From the NCBI RefSeq assembly GCF_029227915.1, contig NC_079886.1, positions 15,848,501 to 15,912,500 on the forward strand: a stretch of 64,000 nucleotides of DNA, read 5' to 3'. Both the position numbers and the translations under genes were made by a program. Within the stretch, counting starts at the first letter, position 1, and each line of letters begins with the position of its first letter. This DNA is from Hydractinia symbiolongicarpus. Taxonomy: Eukaryota > Cnidaria > Hydrozoa > Anthoathecata > Hydractiniidae. Positions 13,049 through 23,353 of the stretch are shown one piece after another. The notes below the pieces were generated by a model, which was not told the origin of the DNA, ran no database searches, and saw only the letters and a program-made list of their open reading frames with translations.

Positions 13049-13276
13049 ATGTGTATCAACCATAAATCTGTCGAAGGGTTAAAAGGCACGAAATTCTCCT
13101 GTAAAGGAATGTCGAAAAGGCAGAACGAAGTAACATGGTCAAGGTACATGGGAGCACTGAAAGGCAAGCTAGATACCGCTAAAAATGTAGGCTTCCGGGA
13201 TGATCACGTATGGCTTAATAGCCATTTCAGTGAAGGAAGTATGCAGGAGAGGAGATTCAAACATTTCGAATTTTGA
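13049..13276 (+). CDS. small ORF, virus-like cluster, function unknown
   Basis: 75 codons from ATG to TGA, hydrophilic and basic. The stretch CKGMSKRQNEVTWSRY looks well conserved rather than random. From memory it resembles a segment found in large virus- or Polinton-type proteins of cnidarians, but I cannot place it firmly. The A/T box directly before the ATG and the two further small ORFs after it on the same strand make a compact virus-style cluster. The frame ends without an obvious fold, so it may be a truncated piece of a longer gene. Confidence 0.4.
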   Translation: MCINHKSVEGLKGTKFSCKGMSKRQNEVTWSRYMGALKGKLDTAKNVGFRDDHVWLNSHFSEGSMQERRFKHFEF

Positions 13277-13322
13277 TTTATGGTGGTTATATATAATGCA
13301 AGAATAGACATAAAATAAAACG

Positions 13323-13487
13323 ATGAAAGAACACTGCGATGATTGTGTATGTGTTCTTGATGAATATGATAGATGCAAATGTGGTAGAAAATTTATGGTG
13401 CAAGGTAAAATATTATGTCAGCATTGTTGTCATGATATACACATGAATATGAATATATATACAATGGTGGTTTTTGTAGGTGCTTGA
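13323..13487 (+). CDS. small Cys-rich (zinc-ribbon-like) ORF
   Basis: 54 codons, ATG at 13323, stop TGA at 13485-13487. The short protein has CxxC pairs (CDDC, CKC, then CQHCC) and a following His, compatible with a two-site zinc-binding domain. A box ataaaataaaa lies just before the start. It resembles in style the zinc-ribbon ORFs of the Polinton-like element at 25266 and 25602 but is not an obvious copy of either. Function unknown. Confidence 0.4.
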   Translation: MKEHCDDCVCVLDEYDRCKCGRKFMVQGKILCQHCCHDIHMNMNIYTMVVFVGA

Positions 13488-13526
13488 CGAAAAAATGAAA
13501 AATAAAAAGTATTGATCAAATTTTTT

Positions 13527-13543
13527 TCATATAAATAAAAGAG
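13527..13543 (+). promoter_or_regulatory. A/T box before virus-like ORF at 13544
   Basis: catataaataaaagag directly precedes the ATG, the same arrangement as at the other virus-like starts. Confidence 0.4.
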
Positions 13544-14099
13544 ATGCTTATCGAAAATGTAAACCTTGAAAACCTAGTGGTGAGTGATTTCATACAAGCC
13601 AACAAAGGTAAAGATGAACTGTTTGTGATTGGTTGTCATGACCAAGACGGCAACCTATCCCCGTTACCTATAAAAATCTACTCCCATGGTGTCTCTCAAT
13701 ATAGTCCAAATTCAGCGTTCACCATGTCGTTCGATCTTGGTGATTATCCTGAATTTTTAGGAAAATATGAGGAAATCTTAAAAAAAAGTGGAGTGGGAAA
13801 GTAGGGCTTACTTCACCAACCTAGGTGTGAAGAAAGATCGTTATATCAACCCTAAACTCAAGGAACTTGAAGGTAAAATTAGAACCAATTTTCATAGGAA
13901 AAAGATACCGCAGGAAGGTTGTGAGTGGCCATCATAAAAATGGGAAGTATTTATAGACAAGGGTGAAACTATTACATCCAAACTTATTTGGAAGAGTGTA
14001 AATATAAAGAGGTTGATGCTTTATGGATCGATTTGGTCCACAAAACGATGTGATATTTATTAAAAAAATCAATGTGGTATTTGATCGTATACGAACCCG
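13544..14099 (+). pseudogene. virus-like gene, frame-broken, function unknown
   Basis: The first part is open from ATG 13544 to 13804 (86 codons, beginning MLIENVNLENLVV). A frame change in the A-run near 13788 then leads into a second coherent stretch (about 13790-13937) with an in-frame TAA. A third stretch (about 13940-14022) and a fourth in another frame (14023-14099) follow. The successive pieces read as one protein of roughly 180 residues of beta-rich, DNA-virus-like character. I suspect a single-strand-binding or structural protein of a Polinton/adintovirus-type element, but this rests on general resemblance only. The reading ends exactly where the fold-back hairpin starts. Confidence 0.4.
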
Positions 14100-14156
14100 T
14101 TTGTCATGGATCCAAAATAACTGGGTACCGCCCAGCTATTTTGGATCCATGACAAA
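14100..14156. repeat. long fold-back hairpin truncating the virus-like gene
   Basis: TTTGTCATGGATCCAAAATA is followed, after one mismatch, a 5-bp CTGGG/CCCAG stem and a 5-base loop, by its exact reverse complement: 25 paired bases in each arm. Homology continues loosely outward (atttgat at 14079 against atcaaat at 14158). This suggests that the right arm is an inverted copy of the end of the gene on the left, made by a fold-back or template switch. Confidence 0.85.
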
Positions 14157-14233
14157 TATCAAATCTTTTATTAGGCAACAACTAGTCCAAATGTATATTC
14201 ACTTCTCTTGCCCTAGAAGCGCTGCTTTATTCC

Positions 14234-14246
14234 TTTGTTGTATTAT
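14234..14246. repeat. left target-site duplication of the Penelope-like element
   Basis: TTTGTTGTATTAT here is repeated exactly at 16691-16703, on either side of the element. Confidence 0.7.
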
Positions 14247-14524
14247 TGACAACAACAACAAAAAAAAACTACATTATTCGCGACGTTTCGGATGTTCAAG
14301 CAATCAAAAACGTACAATATTCTCCTAAATATATACAAGTTTAACAGAAACCATAGTTACAGATTAAATGCTAATTGTATAAATACAATGGAGCAGATCT
14401 AATGTTGTTATTCAACTGGGGACTATCCCGCATTATGAACAAACTCTCTTTAATCTCTAGCAAATACCGGTTGTTACCCCTAGAGAGTATACTAAAATCG
14501 TCAAGAGATGATGTGGTGTGACAG
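14247..14524 (+). repeat. left inverted flank of the Penelope-like element
   Basis: Starts tgacaacaacaac, ends gatgtggtgtgaca, and matches 16369-16666 in reverse complement. It overlaps the last ~50 codons of the RT/endonuclease frame. Confidence 0.8.
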
Positions 14525-16373
14525 GCTTTAAGATGATCTTTAATTGCCGTGCAATTAGATGAGGTTGATTTCTTACCTGTTAAGGGAGACACTCCGAGGT
14601 GCTCGCTTGCCCGAACCTTAAGATGACGCGACGTCTCACCTATATAAGTGGCGTTGCAGCCACTGCACTTATATTTGTAAATGACGCCTGACTTTAATTC
14701 TTTGGGCAACAGGTCTTTAAATCTGAAGAAGTTAGATAAGCGAGTGTGAGTTCTGAAAACAACAGAAAGTTTACAACAATGCAAAGTAGATTTAAAAAGT
14801 TTTTCTAACTTCGTTCTCGTTTGTAAAGATGTTTTACCTAAAAAAGGGAGAACAATCAAAATGTTTTTCTTCTCAGCTGTGTGAGTGACTCCTTTGGTTT
14901 TGCGAGATATTGAAAAAAAGTGTTTTGTGACCTTGTCAATAAATAGTTCTGGATAGCCATTTCGAATAAAGATATCTTTGATTCTAATAACCTCATGATG
15001 GAAAATTGACCAACTTGAACAAATTTTAAAACAACGATGAAGCAAAGTATAAATTAAGCCGAATTTATAGCTTTCAGGAATAAAGCTATCGAAGTGCGTG
15101 TACACTCCGCTAAAAGTAGGCTTTCTATATATGGATGTAATAAACTTTCGGTCCACATCGCGAGTAATGGATATGTCAAGGAAAGATAATTTATTGCTCT
15201 TTTCCGTCTCTGATGTAAAAGAGATGTTAGGATGGCATTTATTCAAGTAATTTTGAAATTTTGGCAAGTGGTCCGGGGATGAAAACAACACAAAAATATC
15301 GTCAATGACCTTTTAAAGTAGACGGGCTTGAATTCTGTTGGACAATTGTTCAACCAGTTTTGTTCATGATAGCACAAAAAAACATTAGCAAATGTGGGGC
15401 CTAAGGGTGAACCCATAGCCACTCCATCAATTTGTTGATAAATTTTGTCATTAAAAATGAAATATGACTCCTTGGTAGCTAGCTCTAAAAGAGATTTAAA
15501 CTCACTTCTAGTTAGACCTTGACACCTATCACATTGATCAAAGACCAGGTTGGTACATATTTCTATCGTTTCATTTAACGGAATGTTGGTAAATAAAGAG
15601 TCAATGTCAAGGCTGGCCATATAGAGACTGCCATCTTGTTGAATGATGTCTTCGGTAAAGGAGAATGAGTCATGAACTGTATATTCGTTTTTCGTGACAT
15701 TAGATAACACAGGGACAAAAAACTTAGCTAACTTATAGACTGGTATACCAATAGCAGATAAGATAGGTCTAAAGGGTGGACATCCATTAATACACTTTTT
15801 ATGGACCTTGCAAAGCCCATAAAGTATACCAGGTTTGGAGCCTACAGGGCGAAATTTATTGTAATTGGCTTCACTCAGCCCGCCAGATTTTAAGAGAGCC
15901 TTATAAACATTGGTAATCTTTCTCTCTTCACCAATGGTAAAATTCAAAAGGTTATCAGATGGTAGACTGAGCTTTCTAAATTTGCTGCTGTCAGATAGAA
16001 TTTCTTCCATTCTGTTGTTGTAGATGTCTTTGTCAACTAAAACAACAGAATTACCTTTATCAGATTTTTGTACAACGACACTGCTATTTCGGGATAAAGA
16101 CAATAAGGCTTGTGATTCATTATCACTCAAGTTACTATACTCACCTTTATCGTTATAAGAACGATAAGTAGATAATGCCACATCTTTAATCCTCGTTTTG
16201 ACGAAGTCAAGATCCTCATTATTAAGTAAATTGATACCCCGTATATCCCTGAAAAGAGTTTCATAATTCACGAGATAGTCACCATAATTAAGAGACTGAG
16301 GAGGTACAGAAAAATTTAAACCTTTCACAAGCAACGACTTCTCAAAATCAGTTAAGATATGTTTTGTTGTCAC
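14371..16373 (-). pseudogene. Penelope-like reverse transcriptase / GIY-YIG endonuclease, one frameshift
   Basis: Two overlapping frames on the minus strand: 16373-15243 and 15291-14371, about 665 codons together. The first holds the RT domain: FRPILSAIGIPVYKLA, motif A (SLDIDSLFTNIPLN) and motif B (DGVAMGSPLGPTFANVF). The catalytic aspartate-pair motif falls at about 15305-15313, exactly where one base is missing, so the frame changes at the active site. The second frame continues the thumb region and ends with a zinc-type CSGC, then ATYIGETSRHLKVRASEH, the GIY-YIG nuclease core. This RT plus GIY-YIG order defines EN+ Penelope-like elements, which nick DNA and prime reverse transcription at the target. 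One frameshift in ~2 kb suggests a fairly young, inactive copy or a sequencing indel. Confidence 0.85.
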
Positions 16374-16666
16374 ACCACATCATCTCTTGACGATTTTAGT
16401 ATACTCTCTAGGGGTAACAACCGGTATTTGCTAGAGATTAAAGAGAGTTTGTTCATAATGCGGGATAGTCCCCAGTTGAATAACAACATTAGATCTGCTC
16501 CATTGTATTTATACAATTAGCATTTAATCTGTAACTATGGTTGCTGTTAAACTTGTATATATTTCGGAGAACATTGTACGTTTTTGATTGCTTGAAAATG
16601 GGTGTGTGAACATCCGAAACGTCGCGAATAATGTAGTTTTTTTTTGTTGTTGTTGTCAATTTACTA
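16369..16666 (-). repeat. right inverted flank of the Penelope-like element
   Basis: Reverse-complement copy of 14247-14524, lying just upstream (in gene orientation) of the RT start codon. It carries a small extra segment (tgggtgtgtgaac) not present in the left copy. Confidence 0.8.
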
Positions 16667-16690
16667 GCGCGATGATTCTTCATCATTGTA

Positions 16691-16703
16691 TTTGTTGTAT
16701 TAT
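16691..16703. repeat. right target-site duplication of the Penelope-like element
   Basis: Exact copy of TTTGTTGTATTAT at 14234-14246. Confidence 0.7.
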
Positions 16704-16815
16704 GTTATTATTGTATTAGCGTTTACATCCAAAACAAAAAGGTTTTTCAGAAAAACTGTTTTTCTTAATTTTACAAACAGGCAAAGATTACACATAAATA
16801 AAAAAAATATATAAA

Positions 16816-18944
16816 TCAAAATTTGGGTGTTATCAACCTAGTGTATGTGGGTGGACCACGTTTTTTTAAATATTCTTTTAAATTGCCAGCATTCCTCACT
16901 CTTCCATTGTAACCTTTAAGTAAAGAATATTTATCGATAAAGTTTTCGTATTTCTTTAAGTTGAATGGCAACTGTAGTGTCTCGATACTGTTGACGATCA
17001 TAACATCTCCCAGTGTCATCTAAAAAAATAATTTATATCTCAGTAAATTCCCCCCGAAGGCGTTAACATGTTTCTGTTGTTTTGACTTGTTGACTAATTC
17101 AAAAGATTGATTAAATGAACTTTCTAGTACATTTCAAACAATGGTTTCCTAATTTTTATAAACTAGCAAGTCGGACGGCTTCTATTTACTAATCCAATCA
17201 TGAGTTTTTATTTTACTTTTAGCTTGATTTCCAATAGCCTATAATTTGTTGCACAGCTGCACCACAGTTGCATAACAGTCACTGTTACAACATTTTTTGG
17301 AAACACATGTTGTACAACAAAAACGAAACAAGAGATATTGCACAACAAATGTTGCGGAACAATTGTGGATTTTATTGAAAATAAAGCTTTCGCAAAACAT
17401 AACAAAATTTCTTGAAAAATATCACGAACACATAATTTATTACTGGCCCAGACTTTGTCTAGGTGACGAAATTTTGAGAAGGGGAAGAAAATTGGAGCCA
17501 ACAAAAATTCGACCTATAAAAGTTCTTAAACCCGCGAAATTAAAGAAAAAAAAATTAGTTATGGATCATCACTAACATTAAACTCCCGTTGTTCTAAAGT
17601 TTTAACTTCGGGTACAGGTTCATGCGAAATAACCAAGTATTTATACAACTTACCTTATCTCCTACCAAGAAACCTTCACCATTGTTATTTCTCTTTAAAA
17701 ATGTTTCCAACATTTTGTATACTCTTGGAATGTAGTCCTTATGTAAATCTTCTAGCTGTTTGATCTATAATGAGAGTTTATTTTAAAGATTTTAAAATGT
17801 TGTTTTGTCATACACGTGATTCTCAACAATGACAATATTTATAGAATTAGTTTATACTTTTTCTTGTGAATTTATATAACCGAATATCGTGTAAAATTAA
17901 AGGGTAGTTCTCACGTGGCAAATAAATATTTTTACACTACCTTCTCCTCCTCTGTGCTTTTCCAGAGATATGCGCCTAATACCTGTTCTTGCAAATGTTT
18001 CAATGTATCCAACACCTGATCAATAATTGCTTTCTCTTGGTTCGTGCTACCATATAAATCAAATTCGTTCGCTAAAAATCTCGTAATACTGTGTGACTGG
18101 CAAATGGACTCGCTATCAACTTCTAGTACAGGGACTTGTCCCAGAGGGAACAAGTTATCTAGAAAATGAAAATATATTTATGAGATTTTATATTTCAGTA
18201 AATACGGTGAAGATGTAGTTTGTGTTATGGAATTTTGCCTTGTATTGTTGCACGAAGCCTGACATGTGGTCTGGTTCCAAAAGATTATTAATGGGTTTCT
18301 TTAATTTTTAGCCTGACAAAAGTGGCTAATTCTAGCATTGTTGACTAAAATCCGACTATTTGTCGACTAAATTAAACCCGTATTTTTCTCCCGATAAGCT
18401 AGTGCCACCTTATTGGGCGTGTCTTTGATGGATACTGCGCCCATTGTGTAATTGTTGCTTTTCGTTACAAAATTTTTTTCTATCTTTATTCAATTCAATT
18501 CAAAAATTTCTAATAGTAAGAATGTATTAATTTCTGATTTCTAGTAAGTTTTTTATAGGCTGCCTTGTTAGAAAAAAACGTGTACGTTGCTGCATGTATT
18601 CTTTAGCAATTTGTAAATTAAGAACTATAAAATTAACTTCGTTCCCAAGGTTTTTCTATTTTATTTATACATAGATTGCGGGTGCCAATACATTAACGCT
18701 ATGGGGACGAAGCTACCTAGCAGAGGAAAACTTCCACGCATCACGAATCCTACACTCTACTACAAGATGCTTTACAAATATCATAGCTAAATTATTTTGT
18801 CTTACCATTTGCTTTTATTGAAGGTATGTCATTAAACGTGTATCTCTTATCTTCATACTCAACACCAGCGACTGCGAAAAGCATTCGAATAGGTTCGCCA
18901 CGAGCTGGTATGTCGAAGTAGTGAAGTGTGTATTTGGGCGCCAT
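16816..18944 (-). CDS. glutathione S-transferase, sigma class-like (four exons)
   Basis: Exons in coding order: 18944-18806, 18158-17941, 17764-17654 and 17019-16816, all with GT-AG borders and agreeing phases (one split codon after exon 1, the rest phase 0). The product is about 223 residues, the usual GST length. The N-terminal thioredoxin-like domain begins [20 protein letters not shown], with Tyr near residue 9 as the expected catalytic residue that activates glutathione. The glutathione-site loop GQVPVLEVD and SHSITRFLA follow. The C-terminal helical domain includes [14 protein letters not shown] across the last splice and ends in a Lys-rich tail. Sigma-class GSTs conjugate glutathione to electrophiles, and some act as prostaglandin D synthases; the exact substrate cannot be read from sequence. 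The gene appears complete and intact. Confidence 0.85.
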
Positions 18945-19557
18945 TTTGTAAATAAATACTCTACGATTAAAAAACCTTTGGTTAATGTTTGGTAGATTAG
19001 AACGTTATAATTCATTTCTGCATATGTTGATAAAAAATAGTTTAAAACATATTTTTACTTACAAAGTAAAACTTACAAAGTATCCTTCAGACTTTTTAAA
19101 AATTAATTCTGTAAATCAATGAACGTTCTTTTATTTGTTTTAGTAATCTACTTTCACAGCATGCAAAATTATATAGGTATTATAGATTGCGCATGAAGAT
19201 TTCATCAAAGGTTGCGATTTTAATAGCGATTAAACACTTTAAGTATAATCTTATGAGATGGATTTCCTTCCTTTTCAAAACATCATGCATTAGCCTTGGT
19301 GGGCTTCAAATTGTGCCAACAAACCAGCCCAACATCTTAGCCCGCCATGTTAGCCCACCATGTCAGCCCACCATGTTAGCCCAACATGTCGGGTTTACGA
19401 TAGCATTTAATGTCAATCAAGGGTGGTCCTTTTCTTGTTGTAACCGTTTAATTATCAAAGAGAAGCCCTGAGCCATGTTCTACACAAGGTTATGCAAAAT
19501 TAGTAATTTCTTTCCTCCAAGGTGATTTCAAACGCCAATAAAAAGCTTAATTATTAT
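18945..19557. other. GST 5' flank and repeat
   Basis: Promoter side of the GST gene, no coding exon seen. It contains the 13-bp minisatellite at 19334-19391 and then plain AT-rich DNA up to the Polinton-like element. I could not find a terminal inverted repeat of that element here. Confidence 0.4.
19334..19391. repeat. 13-bp minisatellite (ttagcccaccatg)
   Basis: About four to five consecutive copies of ttagccc(g/a)(c/a)catg with single-base changes. The phrase TAGCCCACCATG also appears more loosely just upstream. Confidence 0.75.
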
Positions 19558-20925
19558 TTATGTAGAATATGAGTTTTCATTTTTACCAAATAACTTTCTT
19601 ATACATGCTTCTTTAATAAAATTTACCAGAATGTTGATGCAAAATGTGGGCCCATTCTCATGGTATTGTCTTAACAATGAATTCTGACTGTGACGGTGCC
19701 GGGCAAAAAGAGCCTGGGAAAGAGAGTATATATAGGCAATAATGATCCCTACCCCAGTTATGATCATGACAATCCTGGTATCCTCATGCTGGTTTTGTGG
19801 TGGTTGTTCGGGTGTAGGAGGCGTAGCTTGTTCGGGAGGTATGGATGGTATAGCCTGTATAGTATGATCGGGAGTATGTATGGGATGTAATAGGTGTGAC
19901 TTGCTTAGGAGGTATAGGAGGTGTAGTATGTATGGGTGGTTTGATAGTATGCCCGGGGGCGTAATATGCCTCACAATAGGCTTGTTGTTCACATCGATCT
20001 GCACCCCCACGTTTACATTGGCAGGTGCGATCAAAATGTTGTTGTTATACTCTACAATCTTGCCTATACGCAGGTTCATGTCGGAAGGCAGCATGTACAA
20101 GCCTGGCATGACATCAAAATTTACCGGAGTTCGGGCATATTGCAACACCTTCTGGAACTCCGTAATGTCATGCCCCACATTCTCTTGACGCTGTACCATG
20201 GTCTCAAATTTCTGCAATAGAATCTGCCTTGCTGTGTAGTTGTCAGCACCGGAACCAAGTAGGGATGCCTTGGCCCCTGCTTGAGATCCCAGCAATAGGA
20301 TCACGTAGACGCGAATACTCTGGGATAGCTTGGTTAGACCTTCCGATGTTAGGCCTTGGCTTGTGGAGATGATGAATTTGGCCCAGTTGCCGTCAACTTG
20401 TGGCCACCATCTCCTGTTTGTCAGGGAGGACATGACAACCTTGAACTTATACAAAGCATTAGCATCTGCACCGTATTTACGGCACACTTGGGCGTACCCA
20501 GAGGTGGAATAGGGACGTTTGTATTGAGAAAACCCATCGTCATACGGCATGGGCACCTTCATTCCTGCTAATATACGACGGATGTGGTAGTACACATGAA
20601 ATTTAAATATGGAGTTGACAAGGGGTACGGAGCCTGTCATATGCTTGGCGGATATGCCTAATGCCGTGGTTGCGCAATGGGTGGCAAAATTAACCTGGAT
20701 ATTCCAGTAGTCCAAAGCCCGCCCTGTCCAACCCACCCTAACAGGGTCATTCAGCAAATTGGTAGGGATTTTTATGGCATACTTTGTAAACTCAGGGAAG
20801 GCTACCTCAATATGCGAGCCTGTACTCACGTACAGGCCCTGATGCTCCAGGTTTTTGATACCAAGTGCCCATTCTCCCCTGTTACTTTTATACTTTGCCT
20901 TGAGGTTGTATGAGTATATATTCAT
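19558..20925 (-). CDS. intact 455-codon Polinton-associated protein with C-terminal membrane segment
   Basis: This is the longest intact frame in the element, from ATG at 20925 to a stop at 19558. The first ~310 residues are a globular, mixed domain (for example KYAIKIPTNLLNDPVRVG and LTKLSQSIRVYVILLLGSQ). A Pro/His/Gln-rich linker then leads to one hydrophobic segment (IVMIITGVGIIIAYIYSL) and a short basic tail. I recall similar uncharacterised proteins next to capsid and integrase genes in cnidarian elements, but no named domain. A structural or virion-membrane role is inference from position and architecture. The last ~50 residues beyond the membrane segment may be an extension caused by a lost stop. 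Confidence 0.6.
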   Translation of the reverse strand: MNIYSYNLKAKYKSNRGEWALGIKNLEHQGLYVSTGSHIEVAFPEFTKYAIKIPTNLLNDPVRVGWTGRALDYWNIQVNFATHCATTALGISAKHMTGSVPLVNSIFKFHVYYHIRRILAGMKVPMPYDDGFSQYKRPYSTSGYAQVCRKYGADANALYKFKVVMSSLTNRRWWPQVDGNWAKFIISTSQGLTSEGLTKLSQSIRVYVILLLGSQAGAKASLLGSGADNYTARQILLQKFETMVQRQENVGHDITEFQKVLQYARTPVNFDVMPGLYMLPSDMNLRIGKIVEYNNNILIAPANVNVGVQIDVNNKPIVRHITPPGILSNHPYILHLLYLLSKSHLLHPIHTPDHTIQAIPSIPPEQATPPTPEQPPQNQHEDTRIVMIITGVGIIIAYIYSLSQALFARHRHSQNSLLRQYHENGPTFCINILVNFIKEACIRKLFGKNENSYST

Positions 20926-20950
20926 CTTTGTTTTAATCTATAATGAGAGT

Positions 20951-21629
20951 TTATTTTAAAGATTTTAAGTATAAGGTTTCAATTACGAATTTTATTTTCT
21001 TCATATCAGGGACCTTGGTGGCATCGTCGTCGATGCCAGCAAACGAGGTATCTACAAAACCCTCTACATCGTATGCAAAATCTTGGATACCATCTAATGT
21101 TTCCATCTGAATTATCTCAATCTCCTTACCCGAAGCCTCCTCTTCACCCCTATTCACATAACATCCTGGATGAGGTTCTTGTCCTCTACTTTACCTCCCT
21201 TGTTGGGCGTGGTGATATACTTTTTAAAACCCAAGTCCCGCACGAAATCTGCCCTAAATGTTTTAAAATGGCCCCGGCGCTTCGTAAACCAGTACCCCTT
21301 TCCTCTTATATTTCTCCACTAATATCTACACCTCTATAAACAAGACGATCCCCTTCCAAATGAAAAGCATTATAGGGGATCACATAGACGGGCCCCGCCC
21401 TCCGATCCTTTATAATTTGATTATATAAATCGTCGACCTTTATTTTTATCAGCTCCCTGGTCGTATCAATACCCGTAGCCGTGGTGTCTCCATGCTGTTG
21501 TTGTCCGGATGTTGATGGAAGCTGCTGTGTTCCAGGGAGTTGCTGCGTCGATGGGGTATCTTCCTTATCATCCCCCCTACCCTTATCCTCCTCCCTAATA
21601 TCTGGTTCGTATACTGGATTAGTTGGCAT
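20951..21629 (-). pseudogene. Polinton-associated acidic protein, two frameshifts
   Basis: Begins at ATG 21629 (MPTNPVYEPDIREEDKGRG). It has a Gln/Thr/Ser-rich low-complexity segment and then a folded-looking part (YNQIIKDRRAGPVYVIPYN) that stops at 21306. The reading continues in a second frame (about 21290-21170, KYITTPNKGGKVEDKNLIQD) and then in a third (21157-20951) with an acidic end. All three pieces are gap-free and colinear, so this is one gene of roughly 220 residues broken twice. Its start lies only 35 bases from the start of the capsid-like gene on the other strand. Function unknown. Confidence 0.5.
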
Positions 21630-21664
21630 TTCTTTATTGGAAGATTTCCCTGTATATAATAAAC
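21630..21664. promoter_or_regulatory. 35-bp divergent promoter region between two element genes
   Basis: It separates the minus-strand start at 21629 from the plus-strand start at 21665. The plus side carries tatataataaac directly before ATG, and the minus side reads ccaataaagaa before its ATG. Both are versions of the A/T box seen before other starts in the element. Confidence 0.45.
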
Positions 21665-22930
21665 ATGAGTATATTCGGACCCACAATGGCCCATACGCAG
21701 AAACGAAGCAACTGTTCGCTATCAAGGGACGAGAAATACGGGTACAGATTAGCCACATTCCCTCAACCATCAACCAAAATGAAGATATCTATGTCGATAT
21801 TCCCAACATGCCCCAGAATGATGTCATTTTTCCAGGCAGTCTCAAGCTCTTATTAGACCTGACGTTGACGGGGACTAATACCAAACGTACCATTGTCAGT
21901 AACATTGGCAAAAGCCTGGTGAAGAATCTACGCATTGCGTTGAATGACAAAGAGGTTCAGAATATATCGGATTATAACAGTGTACCGGGACCTCTGGCTA
22001 CCCAAATTTGATAGGGACAACAACCTCATTCTCGAAGGCATGAACCTCAATGACGGGACCATCAGGGCCCTGCAAGTCAAAGCCAGCGACCATGTAGGGA
22101 CGGATGAAGAAAAGGCGATTGTTGCGGCCTATGGCAACACGTTTTGCATACCCTTGGGAAAATGTGTGAACTGACAAGGGACCTACCATTCTATTCGGCG
22201 GAATTCCATGATAAGTTTCAATTTGCGGTACATTTCGCACCATACGGTGACGTTATCAAAGATGCAGGGACAGCAGCCTCAGGGTCTACGGCGGCCAAGG
22301 CGGTCGATGCTGCATACAAAATAACAAACATCAAGTTGGAGTTTGACAAAATCACTCATGAAGGTTTCGCGAGCGCTATGATGTCAAGGTATAGCAGTTT
22401 CGCTTTACCCTACGAACGGATACTCCGTAGCAAAGTAGTCATGATGAAAAAACCTGATTCCAGTTACAACCTACAGATTGACACCCCTGCCAAGTCATTG
22501 AAGGGTGTGTTGCTACTCTTCATAGACCCTGGGAAAGTATGCCCTATTCTGGTTTCAACGAATTTTTCTATAATCTAAAAATCTAGAGTATTAGTCTCAC
22601 CGTTGAGGGGGAACCCAATGAGCTATACTCCCATGCCATGCTCCCCAAAGATCATTTGGAACAGGTTGTCAAAATTTTCGGTGCCCACGACAGCAATGTC
22701 TCGATTGGCCAATTCTTCAACGAGAGATACGCCCTATTTGCGGATTTTCGGGCCTCTCCCAATGATATTTTACATGGTAGCGGAAGACCCCTACAGCGGT
22801 TATCAGATGGCATCACCCTCCATATGACTAAAAAGGCTGATGGAACCGGTGATTTACGTGTTATGTGTACTTTCTTCAAGACGCCCAAATGAACATCTTA
22901 AATGGTAGGCTCGATGGTGTGGTGTATTAA
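21665..22930 (+). pseudogene. putative major capsid protein of the Polinton-like element, frame-broken
   Basis: Starts MSIFGPT, a start I associate with a family of capsid-like proteins in cnidarian elements. The reading moves through several frames: 21665-21715, then about 21716-22011 (ISHIPSTINQNEDIYVDIP), 21990-22174, 22165-22540 and 22600-22890, with the terminal part ending at TAA 22928-22930. Together these give about 420 residues with alternating beta-strand character, compatible with a double jelly-roll fold, though I cannot prove the fold. At least five frame breaks are present. It is followed without a gap by the next plus-strand gene. Alternative: another abundant virion protein. 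Confidence 0.5.
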
Positions 22931-23353
22931 ATAAAGTTGGTAACGATAGCTGTGATCGTGACCGGGGCGGCCATAAACGCCCTCGCATTTTCGGGTACAA
23001 ATTATCTATTTTCTAAGCTATCGGGGCACGGCGAAGCGGAACGTAAACGGCACGACTAGGCCGTTGAAAAGCTCAATGCAGCCCAGGCCCAGTGAACCAG
23101 GGATAGGCAGGATAAGCTCGATTGGTTCGCCAGGCAAAGGGAGATCCAGCTAAAAGCCGGCAAAAGTCTAAAAGAATTAGACGACGATATGTATCAGTAT
23201 TACATTGCTTCGGACAAAAAGGCCCCCCAGTTGAAGGATTTTTACGTACCCTCCAAGCAGCAACAAAATGGCGAGTTAACGTTCGTTCTTGGCTCCCTGT
23301 GCCTACTAGGGTTGCAAATACTTGTAGGAACGTTTTTGACATATATAATAAAC
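22931..23353 (+). pseudogene. small Polinton-associated membrane/coiled protein, two stops and lost start
   Basis: The frame begins KLVTIAVIVTGAAINALAF, a hydrophobic N-terminal segment. A charged helical region follows that is interrupted by in-frame TAG at 23057 and TGA at 23096. It ends with ELTFVLGSLCLLGLQILV, a second membrane segment. Where an ATG is expected there is ATA. The gene directly follows the capsid-like gene and ends at the start of the integrase, so the three form a plus-strand block. I recall related small proteins beside capsid genes, with no known function. Confidence 0.45.
23340..23353 (+). promoter_or_regulatory. A/T box before the integrase start
   Basis: atatataataaac lies immediately before the ATG at 23354. 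It shares the 15-base string TATATAATAAACATG with the capsid-like gene start at 21665. Confidence 0.45.

Larger units (their letters stand above)
14247..16690 (-). mobile_element. Penelope-like retroelement with inverted flanks
   Basis: The element contains an RT plus GIY-YIG endonuclease frame read on the minus strand. About 280 bp at the left end (14247-14524) is repeated in inverted orientation at the right end (about 16369-16666). The two copies differ by scattered substitutions and a small insertion near 16600. A perfect 13-bp duplication, TTTGTTGTATTAT, flanks the whole. Penelope elements typically carry LTR-like repeats in direct or inverted orientation and make target duplications of about this size. 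It lies between the virus-like cluster and the GST gene. Confidence 0.85.

Noticed and set aside
14023-14328. 101-codon frame starting at an ATG
   Set aside because: Only its first 25 codons continue the virus-like gene; the rest reads through the hairpin and into plain DNA.
16489-16686. Minus-strand 65-codon frame next to the Penelope-like gene
   Set aside because: It lies wholly inside the inverted flank and has no protein features; the left flank copy does not keep it open.
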